Assembly (NCBI RefSeq): GCF_002575655.3
Contig: NC_053040.3
Location: 157,791,148-157,855,147 of the forward strand
Direction: 5' to 3'
From: Aegilops tauschii subsp. strangulata
Taxonomy: Eukaryota > Streptophyta > Magnoliopsida > Poales > Poaceae
Length of the DNA stretch: 64,000 nucleotides
Shown here: piece after piece, positions 11,250 to 21,491 of the stretch
Numbering within the stretch: position 1 is the first letter of the stretch
How the letters are laid out: each line of letters begins with the position of its first letter
Position numbers and translations under genes: made by a program
Notes under the pieces: generated by a model
Seen by the model: the letters and a program-made list of their open reading frames with translations, nothing else
Told to the model about the DNA's origin: nothing
The model's database searches: none

Positions 11250-11255
11250 TATAAA
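11250..11255 (+). promoter_or_regulatory. TATA box before a possible small gene
   Basis: TATAAA sits in a CATATAAAGGC context, 95 bp before an ATG, and is followed by a C/T-rich leader typical of plant 5' UTRs. It lies downstream of an earlier in-frame ATG (11227), which argues for the later start. Confidence 0.55.
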
Positions 11256-11349
11256 GGCTCCCCACCACTCCAATCCATCTACTCCTCAGTCTCTGCGCAA
11301 CACTGCTCACTCCAATCCAAGACCAAGTGACCATCAGCCAGAAGCACCT

Positions 11350-11613
11350 ATGGAGGCGATGGTCGCGAGCGGCAGTCCGCTGTGCCAAATCATCCAAGGC
11401 GCCAGCCTGCGGCCCCGCACCGTGCAGCGTTTCCAGATGGTGCTGGCGACCGCCGGCGTCGTAGACCTCGCCGACGCCAGCTTCGCCTCTCGCATGGACG
11501 ACATGATGGTCAACTCCATCCGCAAGTTCGTCGCCGTCAAGAAGCATGTAGCGAAAGCTCCTACTAGTCCTGCCAGCCACCACGCTCATGCGCGAGGGAG
11601 GGACGTAGCTTGA
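11350..11613 (+). CDS. Hypothetical 87-residue protein
   Basis: This is an open frame with high third-position GC, unlike the AT-rich flanks, starting 95 bp after a TATAAA. The protein begins MEAMVASG, has a central helix-prone part (VQRFQMVLATAGVVDLADAS) and a basic C-terminal half. No signal peptide or membrane segment is seen, and I do not recognise the family. The start region (11343-11359) is repeated in inverted orientation at 11086-11102. The frame could be a genuine small gene, the first exon of a longer one, or a gene fragment. Confidence 0.45.
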   Translation: MEAMVASGSPLCQIIQGASLRPRTVQRFQMVLATAGVVDLADASFASRMDDMMVNSIRKFVAVKKHVAKAPTSPASHHAHARGRDVA

Positions 11614-11621
11614 TTGACTTA

Positions 11622-11701
11622 CTGCTCCTGCCTTTGCGTCTATGACAGGTGGGCCCAACAGGTGGTTGGCCCACCTGTCATGCAGCCAAAGGCAGGTGCA
11701 G
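11622..11701. repeat. Long hairpin (34-bp arms, 12-nt loop)
   Basis: Arms 11622-11655 and 11668-11701 pair at 29 of 34 positions. The inner 14 bp (ATGACAGGTGGGCC and its complement) are perfect. The hairpin starts 9 bp after the stop of the hypothetical gene. It could be a tiny MITE remnant or a hairpin RNA precursor. Confidence 0.8.
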
Positions 11702-11800
11702 TTAAGGCACCGGAGCTCAGTCCGCGAGGGAGAGGGCATTGTAGTAATCAAACTTCTCGGTCTTGTACGAGTTGACGCGACACATCAAAGCACTGCACTT

Positions 11801-11926
11801 GATATAAGTCTTTTTACACATTTCAAATGGACTACTACATACAGATATATGTAGACATATTTTGCTTCGTATGTAGTCACTTGTTGCAATCTCTAAAAAG
11901 ACTTATATTTGGAAACAGAGGGAGTA
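11801..11926. mobile_element. Stowaway-type MITE, degraded left end
   Basis: An inverted repeat joins ATATAAGTCTTTTTA at the left to TAAAAAGACTTATAT at the right. The right end continues into GGAAACAGAGGGAGTA, a diverged form of the Stowaway terminal repeat. The left outer terminus is no longer recognisable. Confidence 0.7.
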
Positions 11927-12049
11927 CAACGCATGCATGCATGCCGTGACTTCCCTTTTGATACTTGCATGTGTTGATTTGATGCACCTTGCCAAATTTT
12001 GACTATAAATTTAACTAACCAAATTTTCATGCATGTCACAAAAAATTAC

Positions 12050-12272
12050 GGGGCTGTTTGGATTGTGACTATGTTTGTCTTATGTTGCCACATTATTTTT
12101 CCCACACTTGCCTAAATTGAGTTGCTCAAATTGTTAGACACACTTTGGCTTGCCTAAGGGAATCTTGCCACACTTTTTGTGTCTATGACATGTGGGGTTC
12201 ACTGCTAATAAAAAAATTCTTGTCTTAGGTGTGGCTAATAAAAAAGATTTATATTTAGGAACGGAGGGAGTA
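12050..12272. mobile_element. Two MITE remnants side by side
   Basis: GGGGCTGTTTGGATTG near 12051 resembles the left terminus of Tourist/Harbinger- or hAT-type grass MITEs, with no matching right end. From about 12245 a Stowaway right end follows (TTTATATTTAGG, then ACGGAGGGAGTA). The first may have been truncated by the second. From 12273 to 12556 nothing is recognised. Confidence 0.4.
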
Positions 12273-12556
12273 GAAAATATAAATAATAATGCATGTTGGG
12301 CAACCCACGTTTCCGATAATTTTAGTCGTGGGCTTGTTCACAATTTTTACGAGGGGGTGGTTGTTCATTTAATGGAGGGACTTGTACCAGACTTGAACGA
12401 TACAAAGTGCGACCTGGCACACCGTAACACCACTTGGAACAAGCGGGTAGCTATCTCAAAAAACAATCAACAACTAAAAAAAGGCGACCTGGCACGTAGT
12501 ACACAATTTTAAATGATTGTTTTGATGGAGTGAAAAAGGAAAACTACCCCACTACG

Positions 12557-12566
12557 TATATATAGG
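12557..12566 (+). promoter_or_regulatory. TATA box of a possible transcribed locus
   Basis: TATATATAGG is followed by a CT-rich leader and a GC-rich first segment up to a CAG|GTATAT donor-like site at about 12912. This is the look of a plant gene promoter and a first exon. Confidence 0.5.
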
Positions 12567-13689
12567 CCGGAGCCTCCGCGCTTGCTTGCTAGGGTTGCTC
12601 TATTCACACACTCTCATCCTCTTCAGGTCTAAACAAGATAGGGGTGGTAACACTGTCTTTCTCCCTTCAAAAAACACTGTCTTTCTATCCTCACCGTTGG
12701 TTACAGATCCGGACGTATCCCCCTCCGCCGGTGAAGGGGAGGAGGGGCAGCGTTTAGGCTGTCGTCGACAGCAAGGGAGGAGACCCACTGCCGGCCGCAC
12801 CGTTATCTCTGGCGAGCGCCGGCGTGGGAGATACTCCGATCCCTTTGTCGTTGCCCTAGTGTGGGCGGATCCGACCTCCCGCTGCCCACCTATCCACATC
12901 CCGACGACCTTCAGGTATATCTTCCTTCGAAACCGCCTTAGCTCTACTTCCCCAGGTCGCTACGTCGCTGCATGTGCATCATTTTCTACCTCTCAGCCCC
13001 TCTCGATCGGATGGTCCAACGTCACCTATTTTTTTCTTCTATTGTTAGAGGTAAAGCTACTTCATGGAGTCGAATCTTGTACTTGGTTCAAACAAGAAAT
13101 AAAGTGGGGGTGGGGGAATTTAGTATGTAGTACATCAGACTTAGTACAAACAGGAAGGAAAGGGGGTGAAAGTAGTACAGACTGGTCATCTAACCGGTCT
13201 CTTGGTCGAAAAGGGAAATATAGGGGTAACGCTGTACACAGTGGTATGACCAGGACTAGATTTGCTATCCACACATAGGAGTAGGTGGCTAGAGTGAACA
13301 AAAATGGGACCAACCCAGATATGTTTCTTGGATGTTTGTTTCTCGGGGCAACAAACTATGAATCACCACTTTATGCCCCTGTTTAGGTACATGGTGCTGG
13401 ACCGCTGGTGCACCCACTGTCCCATGCCCTTATACCAAATATTTAGCTGTTCTTAATCTAATGCCCTTGTTAAAAATGAAGCCATGCCACTGTTATAAGC
13501 CATGACAAGTTTAGCCAAATGTTTTTGCCTGTAATTGTTTGAGACTCTGACTGTTTCCTCTGTAGCTTTTTGTGCTAACAGGGATATCCATTTCACCTGG
13601 TTGCTGTTGTGACCTTTTGGTGCACTGCACAAAACTCTTCTTAAAAGAAGTGACTTTTGTGCTATTTAACTAGAATGTCAGAATGGAAC

Positions 13690-15544
13690 AGTTGGTTCAT
13701 TTCAGTGGAACTGCACAAAGGGAGATCTGTGTTCCAATCATCATGATCCATATTGGCACCATAACCTTCCTTTAGGTAAGAATGATATTTAATGCATGTG
13801 TTCATCTCTATTTTGCGACCGCCATGAGAAAATAATGCTATTTTTTACTAGTACACTTATACTCCCTCATTAAAAAAACCAATTATGAAATAGAAGGCCA
13901 ATCATGTACTTGGTTTCACCAACTGGTGAGGACAATGAGAAACAGAGCATGAAGAGGAAGAAGAAGAAGAGTAAACAGTGCCAAGGCGATCTTGCTGAAG
14001 CCAGAGGCCTCAGTCGAGGCCATTCAAGGGCTTCGGCAATGACTACCTTACATGTGAGACGATCCTCCAGGGAGCCCTTCCACTTCTGTTGTCTCACTTA
14101 ATTAATTAGGAGTACTTAAGTACCACTAATTTATTGCTGCCTAATTTTCCTGTCGGAGTTAAACAAATCTTTAGTAGCACCCTATGCGGAATCATGTACG
14201 TGTGTATGTTTGTCTATGGAGGTGAATCATGTGGTGGAGCAGGGAGGGAATGCTTACTTTACCCATTAAGATAATCAGGGTGCTTCTATTTGTTAGTGTA
14301 TGTTTCATCAACTAGTCCCACTATTACAGTAATCTCACTCTCTCAATATATGTGCCAACAGGAATGCTCGATTTTGGTGGAACTGCACAAAAACTTTGGG
14401 TGCTTCATTGCCTCGACAGCTTCCTTCCTTTCCTATTAGTCGCTAATCTCGGCTTGCATTCTTCCTTTGCTATCAGTCGCTTGGCTTATCTCGGCTTCCA
14501 GTCAAAGGAAGTAGTAATTGATATGCTACCTCACACAGGTTGGTACTGGTCTTTTTCCTGATTATTGTGCTTGTCATATGTATTGGTAATTTGGTATTGT
14601 GCTACTGTTTGCCGATTTCATAAAGGAGTAACTTGGAGCCTGAACTCGCAGGCAAATCATTACATTGGGTGATTTCAGTAGAACTGCACAAAAAGATCAG
14701 ATGGACAGGTACTTATGCTGTTGCTATGTACTCCAAAGTTCACTCAGACAAGCACACTGTTGACAAGAAGAAGTGCCTATATTCATTCGAGTATCAACCG
14801 GCGTCAACCAATTGTCAAACTCCAAGTATTAGGAGAGTGAAAGCCAAATTGCTTGGCGCATAGCCCAGAAAAACGCAGTCCAGTCTTTGGTCCCAACTTG
14901 TGCCTTTTGGTTATCGGCACATATGGTAGCGAACTGTATGACATGGAGTCTAAAGATTCCATACAAGTTGGTTGATGCGTATATTCATCTGGCACTTCAT
15001 CAGTCTGCACGCCAGGGATGCTCCATTTCAGTTGAACTGCACAAAAAATTTGGGTGGTTCATTTTCTCAACCGTCTCCTTTCTCGTCTGCAATGTAGAAT
15101 TTTGGCAAGCTACAGGACCAAGATGAGCCAGTAAACTAGTTGGATGAAAGTAGTGGCCAAGTTGCTCAAACCTCCCTCGGCACGAGGCCACTATTTGAGG
15201 ATAAACCTACAAGAAAAGTTCAGATTGTCTGTGCTGCCTCTTATGTACTCGAAAGTTTACTCGTACAAGCATTAATTTTAGCAAGAAGTACCTCCGACTG
15301 AACACCATTTACCAGTCTGCAATGTAGAATTTTGGCGAGCTACAGGACCAAGATGAGCCAGTAAACTAGTTGGATGAAAGTAGTGGCCAAGTTGCTCAAG
15401 CCTCCCTCGGCACGAGTTCACTATTTGAGGATAAACCTACAAGCAAAGTTCAGATTGTCCGTGCTGCCTCTTATGTACTTGAAAGTTTACTCGTACAAGC
15501 ATTAATTTTAGCAAGAAGTACCTCCGACTGAACACCATTTACTA
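13690..15544 (+). repeat. Array of diverged repeat modules
   Basis: A block containing TTTCAGT-GAACTGCACAAA recurs near 13700, 14373, 14671 and 15027, and more weakly near 13610. A second block (TATGTACTC-AAAGTT-ACTC-ACAAGCA, then AAGAAGT-CCT) recurs near 14727, 15240 and 15470. The copies differ by substitutions and small indels, so the duplications are old. Confidence 0.65.
15085..15544 (+). repeat. Two-copy 230-bp tandem duplication
   Basis: Copies 15085-15314 and 15315-15544 are nearly identical, with only a few substitutions such as GGCAAGC/GGCGAGC and GAGGCCA/GAGTTCA. The duplication is recent compared with the diverged modules before it. Confidence 0.92.
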
Positions 15545-15596
15545 GTATGTACCCTAGGTAATTAAAGTTTGTCCATGGATCATATTGGTTGTGATC

Positions 15597-15734
15597 TCAA
15601 TCATTTGGATGCATAAACATACTGAACATGTGTATATCTGAATCTTTTTGTGAATTATCTATGAATATTGTTGTGTGATCTATCAATCATTTGGATCCAT
15701 AGACATGCTGAACTTGTGTATATATGAATCTTTT
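15597..15734 (+). repeat. Short local duplication, period 86 bp
   Basis: TCAATCATTTGGAT followed by CATA-ACAT-CTGAAC and TGTATAT-TGAATCTTTT occurs at 15597-15648 and again at 15683-15734, with about five differences. Confidence 0.8.
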
Positions 15735-15760
15735 GAGTTGTTGATAGTGAATGTTGGCTA

Positions 15761-16920
15761 TGAATATGAACGTGTCCTGTGAACCTGAGTTTGATACGAA
15801 TGTTTAGCATTTCTGTTGTGCTTGTGTGTGAACTTGTTAGTATGCCTACTTTGGGGTATGTGACGTGTGGGTGTCAACGGCACACCTTCTTCCCGAGAAG
15901 AATTGCACCTGCTTTGTTAGGGTAGCAACGGCGCATCAGCTCTTTTTAATCTTTTTGCTCTGTCTTGCCCCCTCCCCCGCTCAACCCCTGCCGTAATGTT
16001 TTCGGCCTCAAAACAAACATAGTACTGCGTTGTTTTGGGGGCTTGACGAAAAATCGAGTGCTGGTTTCTATAGGTTGGCCCACCCAGCAAATGGGTTGCT
16101 GGTCCACCACGGACTGGGAGGCTAAAAATACAAGTTGTATGGTGCAGAGGCAAGTAAAAAAACGCCATCGAGAGCCATCCACTGAAGAAAAAAATGCTCC
16201 TGATGTGCTTCTTCAGTCGTGCCGCCGGCCCCCTCTTTAATCCAGTTCGCTCGGGGATCTGGTATCATTTTTTTCCAGAGGGCGAACAAGTATCAGCTAG
16301 GCCTAGGTTTTGTATTTTAACATGCGTAGCCCACGACATACAGTGACAGTGGTTTCAATTTATTTTTTGAGGTCCATACTGGCCTATGGGCTTTTTCTTA
16401 AGGATCGGCAGCCCAATGTATTTTTTAACCACATTATATATATTTATATTATTACTATTATCATATATTTTATAGAGACTTATATATACATTATAAAAAC
16501 ATTCCATGTGTTATTAACTTATAAAAGTAAATGTTTAACAGAAGTTGGCAAGGAAAATCCTGGTTGTTTTTGACTCACAGGCAAGGAAAATCCTGGTGAT
16601 TGCGTACAAAAGCTTGCGAAGATTTTAAGGACCAATGTAATAATAACGCGCTCATTTTTATTTTGAGTAATAACTCGCTAATTTGTTAATTATGTATATA
16701 AAAAATGTGCCTCTCCGGTTTATTTTTTATATTAATTACTCCTTCTAACATAACATTATATATATAACGAGCCCAGCTAATTCATGTATTTGAAGGAAGT
16801 GCAAATGGGCTGGGATTTCTTAGATAATATAAATGGGCCGCATTGACGCGAAATTATTTGTTCACCCAGCCCAGCAAATGGACTGTACATTCTAGAAAAC
16901 ATGGGTTAAATATATGCCAC
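15761..16920. other. Intergenic stretch without a recognised feature
   Basis: No supported gene is seen. The part from 16430 to 16760 is very AT-rich with TATATA runs. The phrase CCAGC(C)CAGCAAATGG occurs at about 16083 and 16870, suggesting a diverged repeat on both sides of the AT-rich core. Confidence 0.5.
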
Positions 16921-19030
16921 ATTTTTGCAGGCTGACATGTGGGCCAATAGGTTGAAGCCTACGCAGGGCGTTGTCAACTTGGTCGGCATGCACCTTCAAT
17001 CTCTCATCTTCTTCCTCCAGCATCGCCGGGATCGCCTGGTCCGGCCTCCGGCAGCTAGCGGCTCTGCTTAGCACGCATCGCTGCGAAGCGCTACCCCACC
17101 ACCGGCCAGGCTATCCCTCCACCCCTCCACACCTCCTGTTATTCTCCACTGACTGCAGCCCCACGCCGCACCAGAACCAGTTATAACCCTTCTCCTCCAC
17201 TCAATCTGCGACTCCACTGCTGCATCTTCCCATCTCCGAGTCGTTCCCGTCCGGGGCCTCGCCGTCGTCCACCGCCTCGCTGTGCTCGGTGCGGCGTGGT
17301 CAACAAACGAGAGTCATCGAAAGATGACTGTACGTGGAGAGCCTGACGGCTGGGACCCACGAGGTCCATGGTCGCACACAAGAAAAGTTCCTCCTTATTA
17401 AGCTGAAAAAAATGTTTCCTCCACCTGACAGCTGGGACCCACCGGCTGTATCTTCGTATGGAACGAAGTGCCTCCTTGTTATGCGAAAAAAACTATTCCT
17501 CCCGTTGACAGCTGGGACCCGTCAGATTTGGTGGCTGACTTGTGGGCCTACTAAGCGGACGTGTATGCAGGGCTTTGTCAACTTAATCAACAAATGATTC
17601 TAGCAGCTGGACCATTGGATGTTAATCCAACAGTCGTGCTCCTTCTTCAACCTCTGTTCTTGCTCATGTCTCCCGTGGGCGGCACCGCGGCTGTGCTGCC
17701 GCGCACCCGAACCAGTCAAGTTTCCCACTCCTCTCCATCTGCGACTCCACTGCCCCGTCTTCCCCATCTCCGGGTCGTTCCAGTCTGGGGCCTCGCCGTT
17801 GTCCACCGGCCTTTGGTGCGCTCGGCACGGTGTGGTCAACAACCGAGAGTCATCGGAAGATGACTGTATGTGAGAGGCTGGCAGTGGGGACGCACCACGC
17901 CCATGGACGCATGCATGCAATGGAACGCGGCGTGGTCAACGTGGTCAAGGAACGACTTCCATCGGAAGTGTACTGTACGTGGAGAGGCTGACAGCTGGGT
18001 CCACGGCCGCAGCAAGGAAGTGCCTCCTTATTATGTGGAAAATAATGATTCCTCCACCTAACAGCAGGGACCCACCGGACGGGCCACCGTATTTTGCAAA
18101 AAAAATGTTTCCCCCCTGACTGCTGCGACCCACCAGACGGGTCACCGTATTTCGCGAAAAAATGTTCCCCCCGCTGTCAGCTCGGACCCACCGGAAGTGC
18201 CTCCTTATTACGCAGAAAAAAATGAATACTCCCCCCGCTAGCTGGGACCCACCTTGGTGGGAGGCTGACTTGTGGGCCTACTAAGTTGATGGGGACGGAG
18301 GACTTCGTCAACTTAGTCAATATGAATGATTCTAGCTCCAGTGACCATACGATGTCCATCCAACGGCCGTAGTGCTTCTTCAACCTCTGGTCTTCTTGCT
18401 CCAGCCGCCCAAACCAGCGCCGGTCGTGCCGCGTGCTCCTGCCTCCCGTGGCCGGCTGTGATTCCGCGGAGGCCTCACCGCCCCCTACTACTCCCACCGC
18501 TGGCCAGGCCATCCCTCTACTCACCCACACCCCCTGTTATTCTACGGCGACGGCAGCCTCACACTGTAGCCGAACCAGTGAACCCTCGTACTCCTCTCCG
18601 CGCGGGCTTCCACTATCGTGTCTTCCCTGACTCCGCGTCGTCCCCTTCCTAGGCCTCACCGTCGTCCACCGACCTGGTGCTCCCGGCGCGGCGTGGTCAA
18701 CGTGGTCAAGGAACGACTTCCATCGGAAGAGTACTGTACGTGGAGAGGCTGACAGCTGGGTCCACGGCGGCCGCAAGGAAGTGCCTCCTTATTACACGTA
18801 AAATAATTATTCCTCCACCTGACAGCAGGGACCCACCGCACGGGCCACCATATTTCGTGAAAAAACCGTTCCCCCTGACTGTTGGGACCCACCAGCTACA
18901 TCTTCGCACGCAAGGAAGTGCGTCCGGGCAAAAAAAAAACGATTCGCCCCCCCTGACTGCTGGGACCCACCAGCTATATCTTCGCACGCAAGGAAGTGCC
19001 TGACAGTCGGGACCCACCTGATCGAAGCGT
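16921..19030 (+). repeat. Three long tandem units with embedded short repeats
   Basis: Units start near 16921, 17535 and 18265, each with GCTGAC-TGTGGGCC followed by a GTCAACTT phrase. Each runs through a C/T-rich part to CGTGGTCAAC and a GACTGTACGTGGAGAG-type phrase. Each unit then ends in 60-80-bp repeats built on CTGACAGCTGGGACCCACC and GAAGTGCCTCCTTATTA. The array may be the subterminal region of the CACTA element that ends at 20559, but a direct link is not proven. Confidence 0.75.
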
Positions 19031-19149
19031 ACATAGCGTTGTCATTCTGGTCGCGAACGTGTATGTACATACTAGTTGATGTAGAGCGCGCACGTATCAT
19101 AGTAGAGGCGTGCATGTAGCATTATACGTACGTACAACGGCCAGTGTGC

Positions 19150-20559
19150 AAGAAAGAAAATACGGCCACGTACGTACATACGGGCGGGGTCTCGAACGCC
19201 TACTCACGCGTACGTACAGCTAGGGCTCGTGTACATGGCTGGGTCGGAACGGAGAAACTGCGTCGTCGTCGTGTTCATGGGGAGGCAACGGAATGCATCG
19301 TGTTCATCGGGAGGCAACGGAACACGTGGGATCCAACCGGCTTGGACGGAACAGCCGATGGAAACGAGGCCTGGCGTACCGCAGAACGGAGGAAACGGCC
19401 TTGTGTTCGACCGGCCACGTTCGAAACGGGATCCTGTTCATCGGGAGGGGTCTGGCGTACCGCAAAACGGAGGAAACGGACCTCCTGCGGTCTAAACGGG
19501 GGTCCTGTTGATTGGAGGGGTGTGGCGTACCGCAAAACGGAGAAAACGGACTTGTGTTGGAGCGCTACGGTCGAAACGGGGGTCCTGTTCATCGGGAGGG
19601 GTGTGGCGTACGGCAAAATGGGACTCCACGGGATACTGTTCATCTCCACCGTCGACCCCCTCCAGCCTCCACGGGCTACTGTTCATCCACCGTCGACCTC
19701 CTCCAACCTCCACGTGCGACTGTTCATCCACGGGCTCCTGTTCATCCAGCCTCCACCGCGTGCTACTCCACCGGCTACTGTTCAACCAACCCTCTCCACG
19801 GGCTCCTGTTCAACCACCCCTCCACGGGCTACTGTTCATCTAGCCCTCCACCGTCTACTGTTCATCTAGCCCTCCACGGGGTGGTCCTGTTCATCCAGCC
19901 CTCCACGGGGTCCTGTTCATCCAGCCCCAACCGGCTCGATCGATCGGGGTCCTGTTCATCCAGAGGCAACACCATGGGGTCCTGTTCATCCACCCCTACC
20001 GGGAACTGTTCATCCAACCCCTCCCCCAGCAACACTCACTATTCATCCAGAGGCATCATCAATCGGCTTCAGTTAGCAGCAGTAGCGAAGGAAACGCTCG
20101 ATCGGGTTCAGTTAACAGCCATCGATCGATCGCTCGGGTTCAGTAACGCGTAGCCTGTAGTGCAATCGCTCGGGTTCAGTTAGAGCCCAACGCCTCGCTC
20201 GGGTTCAGTTAGAGCCCAACGCCTCACACCCACGCGCGTGCGTGTACGAGAGAAACGCGCATCGTTCGGCCCCGACCACCCACCGTAACCGGGAACACCC
20301 CGATATTTTCCTCACCCTCGCTTCTACCACGGTTTTTTCCATCATGGACGGCCCAAAGAATGTCATGCAGCTGCGTCTCCGGCCCGTCCAGGACGAAAAG
20401 CCCATTTTCTGTCATGATTTTTTGTCATAGAAGTAGGAGCCCACCACATCTATGATGATACCGGGTTTTGTCACAATTATCGTCATAGAAGTGTCATAAG
20501 TATGACAGAAATTTTTTCGTTCGGCCCAAAATGTCACGGATGTGTCTTTTTTTGTAGTG
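19150..20559. mobile_element. Right end of a CACTA transposon (left end missing)
   Basis: The sequence ends GTCTTTTTTTGTAGTG at 20559, the reverse complement of a CACTACAAAAAAAGAC terminus, the known CACTA signature. Inside lie short subterminal inverted motifs (TGTCATA and AGTATGACA, 20420-20520) and tandem repeats (19374-20170). No matching left terminus and no transposase frame is in the window. It is a truncated copy, or the left part lies in the tandem array or was replaced. Confidence 0.75.
19374..20170 (+). repeat. CACTA subterminal tandem repeats
   Basis: Four units of about 75-80 bp carry GGCGTACCGCAAAACGGA (near 19374, 19452, 19528 and 19606). They are followed by about 14 short units built on CTCCACGGG and CTACTGTTCATCCA (19635-20050), then three or four units with TCGGGTTCAGTTA (20105-20215). 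Open frames across them are by-products of the repeat. Confidence 0.85.
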
Positions 20560-21491
20560 ATCGTACGTCCACGTTGGTGGAGACTTCAACCCACGAAGGG
20601 TAACGGTTGCGCGAGTCCACGAAGGGATTCACCCACGAAGGGTCCACAAAGAAGCAACCTTGTCTATCCCACCATGGCCATCGCCCACGAAGGACTTGCC
20701 TCACTTGGGTAGATCTTCACGAAGTAGGCGATCTCCTTGCCCTTACAAACTCCTTGGTTCAACTCCACAATCTTGTCGGAGACTCCCAAGTGACACCTAA
20801 CCAATCTAGGAGATACCACTCTCCAAAAGGTAATAGATGGTGTGATGATGATGAACTCCTTGCTCTTGTGCTTCAAATGATAGTCTCCCCAACACTCAAC
20901 TCTCTCTCACAAATTTGAGTATGGTGGAAAGATGATTTGAGTGGAAAGCAACTTGGGGAAGAATAGAGATCAAGATTCTTGTGGTTGGATTGGAATGTCT
21001 TGGTCTCAACACATGAGTAGGTGGTTCTCTCTCAAAAAATGAGTAGTGGAAGTGTAGGCACGTTCTGATGGCTCTCTCTTGAATAGAGAAGGGGTGGAGG
21101 GGTATATATAGCCCCCACACAAAATCTAACCCTTACACACATTTGACCCAACTCGGTCAGACCGTAGATGAACTCGGTGAGACCGATTCAGTTCAAAATG
21201 TGAACGTTAGGATTCTCGGTGGGACCGGCATGATCAACTAGGTGGGACCAATGCGCTAGGGTTAGGGAAAAACCTCATGTCGGTGTGACCGATTGCATGA
21301 ACTCGGTGAGACCGATTTCAACAAGGAGCAAACCAGAGAGTTGGTCAGGCAAACTCAGTGGGACCGGTTGCATATTTCGGTGAGACCGAAATGATTGCAA
21401 CAGGCAACAGAGAGTTTGCAGGGCCATCTCGGTGAGACCGAGATCCCGATCGGTGAGACCGAATTGTCTAGGGTTTCTGGCAGCGGCTATG
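20560..21491. repeat. Unassigned repeat, probably part of an LTR, cut by element A
   Basis: There is no coding support. The left part (20570-20700) repeats CCACGAAGG-type phrases. A TATATATAG is at about 21102. From 21150 to 21470 there are about ten copies of a TCGGTGAGACCGA-like near-palindrome. Element A starts at 21492 and seems to have inserted here. The CACTA end abuts it on the left. Confidence 0.55.

Larger units (their letters stand above)
12557..15760 (+). other. Possible noncoding or decayed gene locus
   Basis: A TATA box and GC-rich first segment (12570-12912) are followed by 2.8 kb of moderately AT-rich DNA with no long conserved frame. A short frame at 13904-14101 encodes a basic KRKKKKSK stretch but has no other support. 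The interval contains diverged repeat modules and ends with TGA/ATG-rich DNA resembling a plant 3' region. A long noncoding RNA, a decayed gene or the body of an unrecognised DNA transposon would all fit. Confidence 0.3.

Noticed and set aside
12586..13278. 230-codon frame after the TATA box
   Set aside because: No proper ATG at the start of the frame, no conserved features, and it crosses a likely splice donor at about 12912.
13904..14101. 65-residue frame with a KRKKKKSK stretch
   Set aside because: Short and low complexity (AAG repeat); no homologous features.
19144..20153. Frames of 213-241 residues on the + strand
   Set aside because: They are translations of the CTGTTCATCC tandem repeats of the CACTA end.
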